This document shows positions 17,437 through 25,809 of a stretch of DNA of 64,000 nucleotides, piece after piece (within the stretch, counting starts at the first letter, position 1; every line of letters starts with the position of its first letter). This DNA is from UQRS01 sp964481575. GTDB lineage: Bacteria > Bacillota > Clostridia > Oscillospirales > Acutalibacteraceae. The notes beneath the pieces are model-generated. The model was not told where the DNA came from. It was given only the letters and a program-made list of their open reading frames with translations, and made no database searches. The stretch covers positions 4,113 to 68,112 of the forward strand of contig CAYZTR010000007.1 of assembly GCA_964481575.1 (NCBI GenBank). The letters are read 5' to 3'. Position numbers and translations under genes: made by a program.

Positions 17437-18312
17437 TTACGGTTTGCCGTTATAATTTATATCTCCCCAGAAGCCGGCGTTACATTGTGAGTATCCCTGA
17501 GCTGTTACTGCATTGCTAGAAAGTAATACGACACTATGAATACTAGCGTTTCCAACCCTCCTCCAAAACTCGTGACTAAACCAATAAGCTGTTACTTGGG
17601 GTACTTCCACATTCCATCCTACAAAACATTGATTCGCCCCATTTACATCTATAAAATTCTTTGGAAATAGGGAAGAAATATTTGCGGACAAACAGGAATT
17701 CAAAAAAACGAATTTCCAACCCGATGGGATACGAGATGCTGGTACAACCCAATTTGCTGAAGCATAGTCTGTTTTATTGGAAATAAATTGTAAGTTTCCA
17801 TGACATGTTAAGAATAAGCCTTTTAAATGGGAATGCATGAGAATATACTCTATATCAGTTTGCGTGATATCATAATAAACTGAATTTAAGTGATGCGTAT
17901 AGCCTAAAGAACACAGTCCACGTTCCGCTTCATCCGCCATTTGACCAGCCCTATATCCATCTGGAATCGTTACTGAGCGAGCATAAGTAGCTAGTGTGCT
18001 GTCTCCGCCTAAATTTTCACCTGTTAAAGCATCAATATATACGAAAATATACGAAAGCAAAATCTTCAACAAGAGAAACGCAAAAATCCTCTGTTTCTGT
18101 ATCCATTAAATTATCAATTGTGCCATTATAAGCCCATAGCGGAACCGATAAGATCATAAGGTATCACTAGAACTTACATGACGTTCCACGGTATCTAAAA
18201 TGCCAGGCTCTAAATTCGATTTGCTTTGTGCTCCGGCAAAAACCGTGCAAGAAAGGGCAAGTACAGTTGCTGCCAACATCATGGAAGTGGATTGACGGAT
18301 ACTTCTTTTCAT
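17437..18312 (-). pseudogene. Broken secreted caspase/CHAT-like protein gene
   Basis: A promoter, AGGAGAGG and ATG 18312 begin a secreted protein with a signal peptide (ATVLALSCTVFAGA). The frame ends at a TGA (18156-18154). It continues in a second frame (MILSVPLWAYNG onward) that stops at 18034-18032, and the third frame carries the last 190 or so codons to 17437. Removing one copy of the 10-base tandem repeat at 18037-18056 joins the last two frames as EDFAFVYIDALTGEN; a one-base loss near 18157 explains the first break. The C-terminal part has FLTCHGN and FLNSCLSA, a His/Cys pair arranged as in clan CD caspase/CHAT peptidases. It is AT-richer than its neighbours, which suggests acquisition. 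The restored length is about 290 residues. Confidence 0.75.
18037..18056. repeat. Perfect 10-base tandem duplication causing a frameshift
   Basis: ATATACGAAA occurs twice in direct succession inside the pseudogene. Ten bases are not a multiple of three, so the duplication alone breaks the frame. Confidence 0.85.
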
Positions 18313-18385
18313 AAAAACACACCTCTCCTATCTGCTTTTTGTTTTTTCATTTGTTATATGGAATATTCTGCACCTCCTTGTTTGT

Positions 18386-18414
18386 ATTATATACATTGTA
18401 TCAATAATTTTCAA
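18386..18414 (-). promoter_or_regulatory. Promoter of the caspase-like/lipoprotein module, copy 1
   Basis: TTGAAA and TATAAT with a 17-base spacer on the minus strand, about 75 bases before ATG 18312. An AAGGAGG sequence lies shortly after the -10 box, upstream of the AGGAGAGG that serves the gene. Confidence 0.7.
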
Positions 18415-18473
18415 TATTTTTTAGTAAAATTTATCTAAAAACCACACGAGCGGCTCCGGGACTGCTGGTGGCA

Positions 18474-19274
18474 TCACTGTTTTTGCTTGCGGTAGGCCGC
18501 AGGGGTCAGGCCGGTTTCCTGGCGGAAGGCCCGGATAAAATTATTCACATCCTGAAAGCCGCATTGCAAAGAAACCTCCCCTACAGCGGCATTGGTATCC
18601 AGTAAGAGCTGCCGGGCATGGGACAGCCGGCAGAGCATCAAATAACGCTTGGGACTGTAACCTGTCCATTGCCGGAAGGCATGGGATAGATAAGAAGGGC
18701 TGATAAACAGCTGCCCGGCCAATGTTTCCAAAGAGACTGACTCAGCAAAATGCCGATCCAGATACTGCTGGGCTTTAGACACAGCATCCGGCAGATTTCG
18801 AGAGGGCGCCGGAAACTGGTTCGGGCACTGACGCTGGCACAGAATCAGCAGCAAAGTCAGCAGGCTGGACAACCGCTCCTCACAAAAGGGGCCGGGGTTC
18901 TGCCATTCCTCCGTCATCTGCCGCAGCAGGGCGTGGGCCTCCGCCGCCTTTTCTCCCAAATCAAAGCAGTGGCGAAACGCCTGTGTCCGGCGGACAAACA
19001 CCCACCGCAGCCGGGGATCGGGCAGGCAGCGTTCCAGTTGGGCCGGCGTCAGCTGAAGGTAATAGCGCCGGTAGGGTCGACGGAGGGCTTGGACATCATG
19101 CTCCTCCAGCTTGCTGATTAGCAACAGGCTCCCGGCGTCAGCCTGATAGCAGGAATCACCGATGGTAAACCGGGCCGCCCCCTGGACGATATAAATCAGC
19201 TCATAGACGCTGTGAAAATGGCGGGCAATAGGCTCCTCCGTTTCGGAATAGACACAGGACAGGAACACGGACAT
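18474..19274 (-). CDS. AraC-family transcriptional regulator
   Basis: The 266-residue protein has an N-terminal cupin-type sensing domain (HFHSVYELIYIVQG near residue 20). The C-terminal double helix-turn-helix of the AraC/XylS family includes SVSLETLAGQLFISPSYLSHAF, followed by GFQDVNNFIRAFRQETGLTPAAYR. It is divergent from the OYE-SDR-flavoprotein operon starting at 19412, with about 137 bases between them, so it most likely controls that operon in response to its substrate. The ATG follows GGAGGAGAAAGGG. Some AraC proteins repress; the direction of control cannot be read from sequence. Confidence 0.93.
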   Translation of the reverse strand: MSVFLSCVYSETEEPIARHFHSVYELIYIVQGAARFTIGDSCYQADAGSLLLISKLEEHDVQALRRPYRRYYLQLTPAQLERCLPDPRLRWVFVRRTQAFRHCFDLGEKAAEAHALLRQMTEEWQNPGPFCEERLSSLLTLLLILCQRQCPNQFPAPSRNLPDAVSKAQQYLDRHFAESVSLETLAGQLFISPSYLSHAFRQWTGYSPKRYLMLCRLSHARQLLLDTNAAVGEVSLQCGFQDVNNFIRAFRQETGLTPAAYRKQKQ

Positions 19275-19411
19275 CCCTTTCTCCTCCCTTTAAAAAAGCA
19301 GGTTTTACATATTTTACCGCAAATAATGCCGACCGTCAAGGAGAGATGTGTGATAAGATGAACCCAGAAATCTGGGGGAGCACCCCCATGCACCATAAAG
19401 GAGAAATTGCA

Positions 19412-20737
19412 ATGTGGAAAGCCTTTCATTTCAATACACTAGAGGAGCTGAACCAGGCCGCAGCAGAAGTAGACGCCAAGCTGCCACTGTCAGCCCATAC
19501 GGAGGTATTAAAACAGCCCCTGGAAATCTGGGGACACACCCTGAACAACCGGCTGGCCATCCAGCCCATGGAGGGCTGCGACGGGGAAGCTGACGGCAGT
19601 CCCGGGGAGCTGACCTTCCGCCGATACCACCGGTTTGCTGAGAGCGGGGCCGCCCTGATTTGGGAAGAGGCCACCGCCATCCAACCGGACGGCCGGGCCA
19701 ACCCCCGGCAGCTGATGCTCACCGAAGCAAATCTGGACCATTTCCGGCGGCTGACAGAGGAAATCCGGGAACGGAGCCAAAAGGTTAACGGTTTTACACC
19801 CCTGCTGATTCTCCAGGCCACCCACTCGGGCCGGTATTCCAAGCCCCAGGGAACCCCGGCGCCCCTGATTGCCTACCATAACCCGATTTTTGAGGAAAAG
19901 GCCCCCATTGACGACAGCCGCATTGTGTCCGACGACTATTTAAAGGCCCTGCCGGAGCAGTACGCCAAGACGGCAGCGCTGGCCGCCAAGGCGGGCTTTG
20001 ACGGGGTGGATGTGAAGGCCTGCCACCGGTATCTGATGTCGGAGCTGCTGTCGGCCTACACCCGGCCGGGCTGTTACGGCGGCAGCTTTGAGAACCGCAC
20101 CCGGCTGTTCCGGGAGGCGCTCCAGGCGGTGCAGGCTGCCGTACCCGCCGGCTTTGGTGTCACCTCCCGGCTGAACCTCTACGACGGTTTCCCCTACCCC
20201 AACGGCTTCGGCGTTTCCACCCATGGGGATACAATGCCCGATCTAACCGAATCGGTGCAACTGGTACAACTGCTGCAAAAGGAATTCGGTCTGGAACTGC
20301 TGGACTTCACCATTGGTAATCCCTACTTCAATCCGCATGTAAACCGGCCCTTTGATAAAGGGCCCTACACGCCGCCGGAACATCCCCTGCTGGGAGTAGC
20401 CCGGATGTGCGACTGCATCCGGCAGGTAAAACAACAGGTGCCGGAGATAACGGTCCTTGCATCGGGGTTCTCCTACCTGCAGCAATTGGGAGGCAACCTG
20501 GCGGCAGGTATGGTGGAAACTGGCGGGGCCGACCTGGCCGGTTTCGGGCGGCAGGCTTTCGCCTACCCCGACTTTGCCAGAGATTTGCTGGAAACCGGGC
20601 AAATGGATCGGGCCAAGTGCTGCCTGACCTGCAGCAAATGCACCGAGCTCATGCGTGCCGGCAGTACACCTGGCTGTGTCCTGCGGGATCAGGAGGTTTA
20701 TCTGCCCTTGTATCAGCGGGATGTGTTAAAGAGGTGA
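19412..20737 (+). CDS. OYE-like NADH:flavin oxidoreductase with Fe-S site
   Basis: The 441-residue protein is an FMN-binding TIM barrel of the old yellow enzyme family: RLAIQPMEGCDG at the start of the barrel, GFDGVDVKACHRYLMSEL and GGSFENRTRL in the middle, and VETGGADLAGFGRQAF near the FMN phosphate site. The C-terminus has Cys404, 407, 410 and 422 in a CxxC-xx-C-x11-C arrangement. This is close to the 4Fe-4S site of 2,4-dienoyl-CoA reductases and BaiCD-type enzymes, but the usual C-terminal FAD/NADPH domain is absent. I start at ATG 19412, 9 bases after GGAG. A flavoprotein two genes downstream might supply electrons. It would reduce an activated C=C bond; the substrate is unknown. Confidence 0.9.
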   Translation: MWKAFHFNTLEELNQAAAEVDAKLPLSAHTEVLKQPLEIWGHTLNNRLAIQPMEGCDGEADGSPGELTFRRYHRFAESGAALIWEEATAIQPDGRANPRQLMLTEANLDHFRRLTEEIRERSQKVNGFTPLLILQATHSGRYSKPQGTPAPLIAYHNPIFEEKAPIDDSRIVSDDYLKALPEQYAKTAALAAKAGFDGVDVKACHRYLMSELLSAYTRPGCYGGSFENRTRLFREALQAVQAAVPAGFGVTSRLNLYDGFPYPNGFGVSTHGDTMPDLTESVQLVQLLQKEFGLELLDFTIGNPYFNPHVNRPFDKGPYTPPEHPLLGVARMCDCIRQVKQQVPEITVLASGFSYLQQLGGNLAAGMVETGGADLAGFGRQAFAYPDFARDLLETGQMDRAKCCLTCSKCTELMRAGSTPGCVLRDQEVYLPLYQRDVLKR

Positions 20738-20742
20738 GTATT

Positions 20743-21522
20743 ATGGAACAACGAAAAATTGCAGCAGTCACCGGCTCCAGCCGCGGCATCGGGAAAGCCA
20801 TTGCCAAGGCCCTGGCACAGGAGGGCTATCATGTAATCCTGTCTGCCACCGGAGATAGGGCCAAAGGACAGACTTTGGTGCAGCAATTTGCAGCAGCAGG
20901 GCTGGCAGCCAACTACATCCCATGCAACATTGGTAATCCCCAGGACAGAACGGAATTTTTTGCAGCCATTTCGAAACAGTATGGCCGGCTGGACGTGCTG
21001 GTGAACAACGCGGGGGTAGCCCCTAAGGAACGGCTGGACATTCTGGAAACCACCGCCGACAGCTTCGACTATGTGGTGGATACCAATCTGAAGGGTACCT
21101 TTTTCATGTGCCAGGCGGGAACCAACTGTATGCTGCGATGCAAAGCATCCCTACCGGAGGACTACCATCCCCGAATCATCAATATCAGCTCGGTTTCAGC
21201 CTATGCCACCTCCATCAACCGGGGAGAATATTGCGTCTCCAAGGCGGGAATTTCCATGGTGACCCAATTGTTTGCACACCGGCTGGCTCCGGAAGGCATC
21301 CCGGTCTTTGAAGTGCGGCCGGGCATTATTCTGACGGACATGACTGCCAAGGTGCAGGAAAAATACCAGGCCATGATCCAGGATGGGCTGACTCCTATCC
21401 AGCGATTTGGCCGGCCGGAGGACGTGGCCGACTGTGTTCTGGCAGCCGTCAGCGGCAAACTGGACTTTGCCGCCGGACAGGTGTTAAATGCCGACGGCGG
21501 ATTTTCCCTGCGCCGGTTCTGA
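20743..21522 (+). CDS. SDR-family NAD(P)-dependent oxidoreductase
   Basis: The 259-residue protein is a classical short-chain dehydrogenase. It has TGSSRGIG for cofactor binding, NNAGVA in the middle, a catalytic Ser at ISSVSAY, Y-x3-K in EYCVSK, and GQVLNADGG near the end. The Arg after the first Gly-rich motif and the fold suggest NADP or NAD use with a hydroxy/keto substrate. It begins 5 bases after the OYE stop, using GAGGTGA as ribosome binding site, so it is cotranscribed. Placed between an enoate-type reductase and an FAD flavoprotein, it may carry out the neighbouring alcohol/ketone step of one pathway (inference). Confidence 0.93.
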   Translation: MEQRKIAAVTGSSRGIGKAIAKALAQEGYHVILSATGDRAKGQTLVQQFAAAGLAANYIPCNIGNPQDRTEFFAAISKQYGRLDVLVNNAGVAPKERLDILETTADSFDYVVDTNLKGTFFMCQAGTNCMLRCKASLPEDYHPRIINISSVSAYATSINRGEYCVSKAGISMVTQLFAHRLAPEGIPVFEVRPGIILTDMTAKVQEKYQAMIQDGLTPIQRFGRPEDVADCVLAAVSGKLDFAAGQVLNADGGFSLRRF

Positions 21523-21558
21523 GCCGGCAGAAAATCACCGGCGCGAAAGGAGAACCAC

Positions 21559-23520
21559 ATGAAACAAACCACCCTGCACTTGAACAACATTGCAATTCCG
21601 GCCATTGTCCTGGACGCTGTCATCATTGGCTCCGGCTGTGCCGGATTCAACGGGGCCGACTGGCTGTATAAGCTGGGGCGGCGGGATATTGCCATTGTCA
21701 CTGAAGGGGTGACAATGGGCACCAGCCGTAATACCGGCAGTGACAAACAAACCTATTACAAGCTGTCCCTGGGGGGTGAGATCCCCGACAGTGTTTCCAA
21801 AATGGCAGAGGATTTATTTGCCGGGGGCGGGGTCAACGGAGACACCGCCTTGGCGGAAGCAGCCGGTTCCGCCGGCTCCTTCCTGAAGCTGACCCAACTG
21901 GGAGTTCCCTTCCCCACGAACCAATACGGGGAATACATCGGCTATCAGACAGACCATGATATCAGTAAGCGGGCCACCAGCGCCGGCCCCCTGACCAGCC
22001 GGTACATGACCGAAGCACTGGAACAGGCCGTCCGGCAAAACGGGACTCCCATTCTGGACGGAATGCTGGCCTTCCGTCTGCTGGTGGAAAACGGCCGGGT
22101 GGCCGGGGTACTGTGCCTGGACAAAAATGCCCTGGAGAAAGAACACCGGGGACTGACAGTAATCTTTGCCCGCAATATTCTGCTGGCCACCGGTGGCCCC
22201 GCCTGCTGCTATGCCCAAAGCGTCTATCCCGGCAGCCAAACCGGCATGAGCGGCATGGCCCTGGAAGCCGGAGCAGAAGGCGCCAATTTGCAGGAGTGGC
22301 AATACGGTCTGGCTTCTCTGCAATTCCGCTGGAATGTATCCGGCAGCTATCAGCAAGCACTGCCCCGGTATATTTCGGTGGATTCCCAGGGGGTGGAGCG
22401 GGAATTCCTGGCCGATTCTATCCCGGATCCCACCACACAGTTGGAGCTGGTGTTCCGCAAAGGGTACCAATGGCCCTTTGACACAGATAAAACCGACGGT
22501 TCCTCCCTGATTGATCTGCTGGTCTGGCGGGAAACCATGTGCCTGGGGCGAAAGGTCTATCTGGATTTCCGTTCCGAGCCCACCGCCCTTCAAAAGGGAC
22601 TGACTGTCCTGGGGCCGGAGGCCCGGGCCTATCTGGAAAACTCCAATGCGCTGGTACCAAATCCTTTGGAACGGCTTCAGCGGCTGAACCCCCAAGCGAT
22701 TGCGTTATATCAGAGTCATGGCATCGACCTAACCCGGGAACCTCTGGAAATCGGCGTCTGCGCCCAGCACCACAATGGCGGGCTGGCGGTAGACGCCAAC
22801 TGGCAGACCAATATTCCGGGGCTGTATGCTGTGGGGGAAGCAGCCGGAACCTTCGGGGCACGCCGGCCCGGGGGAACCGCCCTAAACGCCACACAGGTAG
22901 GCTCCATGCGGGCCGCCCAGCATATTGCCGCTGCCACCCGGCCGCAAGCAGCTATTCCGGAAAATCTGGAGCCTGTAGCAACAGTGGCAGCAGAATTCCT
23001 GGCCCGGGCAGACGCTGCACTGGCGGCAGACGCAACCACGGATTTTGCGGCGGTGCGGCAGGCCTGCCGCACCGCCATGAGCCGCTGCGCCGCCCACATC
23101 CGCATCCCTAAGGAAATGGCAGCATTGCAGAAACGCCTGGCCGGCAAGCTGGAAAACTTTTGGGACACCGCCAAAATCTCCGATGTACACCAGCTGCCGG
23201 CGCTGCTGCAATACCGGGACATGCTGGTAACCCAGCAGGCGGTTCTGTCTGCTATGGAGCACAGCGCAGCCACCCGGGGCAGCTACGGCGCCGCCCTGGT
23301 GCAGCAGGAGGACGGCTCCCTCTGCTTTTCCGCCCTGCCGGCGCTGCAATTTGCCGCCTACCAACCGCCGGCGGAAAACTGCTGCCTGGCAACCTGGCGG
23401 CAGGATGGCGGCTTCACCTCCCACTACCGCCCCGTCCGCCCCATCCCCCAGCGGGACTGCTGGTTTGAAACGGTGTGGAACAAGTACGAAGCACAGCGCG
23501 CCGCCATGGTGCAGCCCTAA
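21559..23520 (+). CDS. FAD-dependent oxidoreductase, fumarate-reductase-flavoprotein-like
   Basis: The 653-residue protein has an N-terminal FAD loop (IIGSGCAGFNGA), the flavin-linked HH-like region GICAQHHNGG written here as GVCAQHHNGG, and LYAVGEAAGTFGARRPGG followed by ALNATQVGS. This is the layout of the succinate dehydrogenase/fumarate reductase/aspartate oxidase flavoprotein family. There is no signal peptide, so it is cytoplasmic. It is the third gene of the AraC-linked operon, 36 bases after the SDR, with GAAAGGAGA before the ATG. It could reduce or oxidise a C-C bond itself, or pass electrons to the OYE protein, which lacks its own FAD domain. The substrate is not evident. Confidence 0.88.
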   Translation: MKQTTLHLNNIAIPAIVLDAVIIGSGCAGFNGADWLYKLGRRDIAIVTEGVTMGTSRNTGSDKQTYYKLSLGGEIPDSVSKMAEDLFAGGGVNGDTALAEAAGSAGSFLKLTQLGVPFPTNQYGEYIGYQTDHDISKRATSAGPLTSRYMTEALEQAVRQNGTPILDGMLAFRLLVENGRVAGVLCLDKNALEKEHRGLTVIFARNILLATGGPACCYAQSVYPGSQTGMSGMALEAGAEGANLQEWQYGLASLQFRWNVSGSYQQALPRYISVDSQGVEREFLADSIPDPTTQLELVFRKGYQWPFDTDKTDGSSLIDLLVWRETMCLGRKVYLDFRSEPTALQKGLTVLGPEARAYLENSNALVPNPLERLQRLNPQAIALYQSHGIDLTREPLEIGVCAQHHNGGLAVDANWQTNIPGLYAVGEAAGTFGARRPGGTALNATQVGSMRAAQHIAAATRPQAAIPENLEPVATVAAEFLARADAALAADATTDFAAVRQACRTAMSRCAAHIRIPKEMAALQKRLAGKLENFWDTAKISDVHQLPALLQYRDMLVTQQAVLSAMEHSAATRGSYGAALVQQEDGSLCFSALPALQFAAYQPPAENCCLATWRQDGGFTSHYRPVRPIPQRDCWFETVWNKYEAQRAAMVQP

Positions 23521-23611
23521 CGCCGCCCAAGCCGCCTAAGCCCAAGCCGCCCAGCGGCAACACACAGCTTTCACCTGCGAAAACATATGCACCTTCACCG
23601 GGCACACCAAA

Positions 23612-23649
23612 AACAGCGCCTGCTGTCTTGTGAGACAGCAGGCGCTGTT
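23612..23649. terminator. Bidirectional terminator, perfect 17-bp stem
   Basis: AACAGCGCCTGCTGTCT pairs perfectly around TGTG. It lies between the flavoprotein gene and the converging lipoprotein gene, and shares the GCCTGCTGT core with the terminator after lipoprotein copy 1. Confidence 0.85.
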
Positions 23650-23654
23650 GGCTT

Positions 23655-24254
23655 CTATTTTGCTTCCAGGCAGGCAATCAAATCATCGGCGGCGGATAAG
23701 CAGACATAGGGCCCGCCGGGATGCCCATCTTGGATCACCCAAGGGATTGTCCAGGGCCGGACATCTCCCGGATCGACCTCCGATTCCTTGGGCAGGGAAA
23801 AAATCAAATTCCCGCAGCCTCCGGCAGGATAACGGTAAATCAGATATCGCCCATGCGATAAAAAATCATCATCCAAAATCATTCCCACCATGTTCCGGCG
23901 CACAGTACCTAGCTTCAGCGGCGGAAGGCCGTCAGAATCCACCGTATCCCGGGCAGTGTTCAGCACCAGTATCTGCTCAAATCCTGGATCCCCGGCAGAA
24001 AACACCCTGGCTTTGCCGTCCACCACGTAAATCAGGGCTTCCGGCCGTTCCAAATCCTGAAGGTAAAGGCCGGACAAATCCTGTGCTTTCGGATTCTGCT
24101 GTGTGGGTGGGGTAAAATCCTCTGTGTCAAAAGAGAAGCCGGAAGCCACCGCAAGGGGTTCGCCCCAATTGGGTTCCTCCGTATCCTTTTGGCACCCCGC
24201 CAAAACCAGCACCAGCGCCCCGGCGCAAACCAAACAAATCCAATTTTTCCACAT
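23655..24254 (-). CDS. Lipoprotein of unknown function, copy 2
   Basis: The 199-residue protein starts at ATG 24254, 10 bases after AAGGAG. It has a lipobox LAGC with Cys21, the same position as in copy 1 at 16799-17386. Shared segments with copy 1 are LQDLERPEALIYVVDGKAR, GRYLIYRYP and the C-terminal SAADDLIACLEAK. It lies 15 bases after the end of a gene remnant whose last 45 codons resemble the end of the caspase-like pseudogene, so gene order is the same in both copies. Exported and membrane-anchored; function unknown. Confidence 0.87.
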   Translation of the reverse strand: MWKNWICLVCAGALVLVLAGCQKDTEEPNWGEPLAVASGFSFDTEDFTPPTQQNPKAQDLSGLYLQDLERPEALIYVVDGKARVFSAGDPGFEQILVLNTARDTVDSDGLPPLKLGTVRRNMVGMILDDDFLSHGRYLIYRYPAGGCGNLIFSLPKESEVDPGDVRPWTIPWVIQDGHPGGPYVCLSAADDLIACLEAK

Positions 24255-24269
24255 GAACACCACACTCCT

Positions 24270-24457
24270 TCATACTTTTCCTGTACAATTCACATCCCCC
24301 CAAAACTCGGATTGCAATTTGTATCCCCCTCTGCTATTGTTGCATCTCTGGCTTTTATCACATCACTAAGTATCGTAGTTTTTCCATGGATCAAATCCCA
24401 CAAATGGAATGTAAAACGATAAAGAACATCAACTTTTATATTTTTGTTCTTTTTCAC
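24270..24457 (-). pseudogene. Deleted remnant of a second caspase/CHAT-like gene
   Basis: From GTG 24457 a frame reads through FHLWDLIHGKTT to CNPSF and then hits a stop. Moving one base at a T4G6 run continues it as WGDVNCTGKV to the TGA at 24272-24270. The C-terminus of the pseudogene at 17437 reads CNAGFWGDINYNGKP, and the distance from the preceding Trp to this motif is nearly the same in both (33 against 32 residues). I therefore read it as the tail of a paralogous gene whose middle, including the His/Cys region, has been deleted. A promoter and AGGAGG remain in front. Confidence 0.6.
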
Positions 24458-24471
24458 CTCCTCTTACCACC

Positions 24472-24500
24472 AATATAGCATAGCCTCTGATTTCTGTCAA
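24472..24500 (-). promoter_or_regulatory. Consensus promoter of the module, copy 2
   Basis: TTGACA and TATATT with a 17-base spacer on the minus strand, followed closely by AGGAGG. It probably still drives the intact lipoprotein gene at 23655. Confidence 0.75.
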
Positions 24501-24560
24501 CCAAATCGTGCGATTTATCTAAAATAATACTTTAAATTCTAATTATTCAGACACAACATC

Positions 24561-24593
24561 AGCCTGCTTGTTCTGGAATCGAACAAGCAGGCT
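24561..24593 (-). terminator. Terminator after hemW
   Basis: AGCCTGCTTGTTC pairs with GAACAAGCAGGCT around a 7-base loop, just after the hemW stop. Confidence 0.75.
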
Positions 24594-24598
24594 AGTGC

Positions 24599-25711
24599 TT
24601 AAAGGGATTCTATTTCCGCCAACAAGGCTCCAATGATGGCATTGGAGACCAAAAAGCCTTTGGGGGTCAGGGCAAAATGGGATTCATCCAGCAGGGCGTA
24701 GCCCGCTTTTGCATACCATTCCATGCGCTGCTGCATGTTGCGGTTGGGCACAAATCCGAACTGCTGCTGCAAGCCGGCAAACCGAATTCCTTCCGTCAGC
24801 CGCAGCCGAAGCATCACCGTTTCCTCCAGGCCGCCGCCGGCGCCATCCTGCACCGGGGCTGCACCGGCCAGGTAAGCCTCCAGATCCCGGGGATAATAAA
24901 ACCGCCCCCCGCCAAAGAAGGAATGGGCCGCCGGGCCGAAGCCCAGGTAGTCCGCCCCGGTCCAATATTTGGTGTTATGGCGGCTGGCACAGCCCGGCCG
25001 GGCAAAATTGGAGATTTCATACTGTCGAAGTCCTGCGGCCTCCAGAGCCTTCACCGTCTGCAAATACAGGGCAGCGGCCTCATCCTCCCCCGGCAAATCG
25101 GAAAACTGCCGCCGGGCAAAGGGAGTGCCCGGCTCTATTTTTAACAGGTAGGCCGAAAGGTGATTGGGATTTTGCGCCAAAAGAAAATGTACACTTTCCG
25201 TCAGACTTTTGGGGGTCTGTCCCGGAATCCCCAGCATTAAATCCAGCGAAAGATTGGAAATTCCGGCAGCACGGGCGTCGGCCACCGTACGGACAACATC
25301 GGCGTTGGTATGGCGGCGCCCCAAAACGGCCAGCTCAGACGCCACCCCGCTTTGCACCCCCAGGGACAGCCGGTTGACCCCGGCTTCTGCCGCTTGGGTC
25401 AACAACTGCGCCAGATCATCCGCAGGATTGGCCTCCAGAGTAATTTCCGCCCCTTCCAGATCGAAGGCCGCCCGGGCCGCCGACAGAATTTGCACCAAAC
25501 GTGCTCCGCCCAGCAGGGACGGCGTTCCACCGCCGAAATACAACGTATCGGCCTTGCGGCCGAGCCTGGCCCCGGCGGCCGCCAAATCCCGGCAAACAGC
25601 CTCCGTATACGCATCCTGTACCGCCTCCTCCGCTGGGAAGGAATAGAAGTCACAGTAGCCGCATTTGGACGCACAAAAGGGCACATGAATGTATAAACCC
25701 AATTCTCCCAT
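24599..25711 (-). CDS. hemW: HemW-like radical SAM protein
   Basis: The 370-residue protein starts with LGLYIHVPFCASKCGYCDFYS, whose C-x3-C-x2-C (Cys13, 17, 20) binds the radical-SAM 4Fe-4S cluster. GGGTPSLL, LEANP and SLGVQS follow, then the C-terminal HemW domain. The family was long annotated as oxygen-independent coproporphyrinogen III oxidase but is better described as a heme chaperone or insertion protein. The extra N-terminal Cys of true HemN (C-x3-C-x2-C-x-C) is replaced by Phe here, which fits HemW. Length is normal. It stands alone, with its own terminator, divergent from the lipoprotein gene at 25810. Confidence 0.9.
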   Translation of the reverse strand: MGELGLYIHVPFCASKCGYCDFYSFPAEEAVQDAYTEAVCRDLAAAGARLGRKADTLYFGGGTPSLLGGARLVQILSAARAAFDLEGAEITLEANPADDLAQLLTQAAEAGVNRLSLGVQSGVASELAVLGRRHTNADVVRTVADARAAGISNLSLDLMLGIPGQTPKSLTESVHFLLAQNPNHLSAYLLKIEPGTPFARRQFSDLPGEDEAAALYLQTVKALEAAGLRQYEISNFARPGCASRHNTKYWTGADYLGFGPAAHSFFGGGRFYYPRDLEAYLAGAAPVQDGAGGGLEETVMLRLRLTEGIRFAGLQQQFGFVPNRNMQQRMEWYAKAGYALLDESHFALTPKGFLVSNAIIGALLAEIESL

Positions 25712-25726
25712 CTTGAAATCCTCCTC

Positions 25727-25755
25727 TTGTAATCCGCCGGAAAATAGCGTATAAT
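25727..25755 (+). promoter_or_regulatory. Sigma-A-type promoter for lipoprotein at 25810
   Basis: TTGTAA and TATAAT with a 17-base spacer, about 55 bases before the start codon. Confidence 0.7.
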
Positions 25756-25809
25756 AGAGTCAATCTAATGCTTGCCGCATTATAAACTACGATATAATCG
25801 GGTGATACC

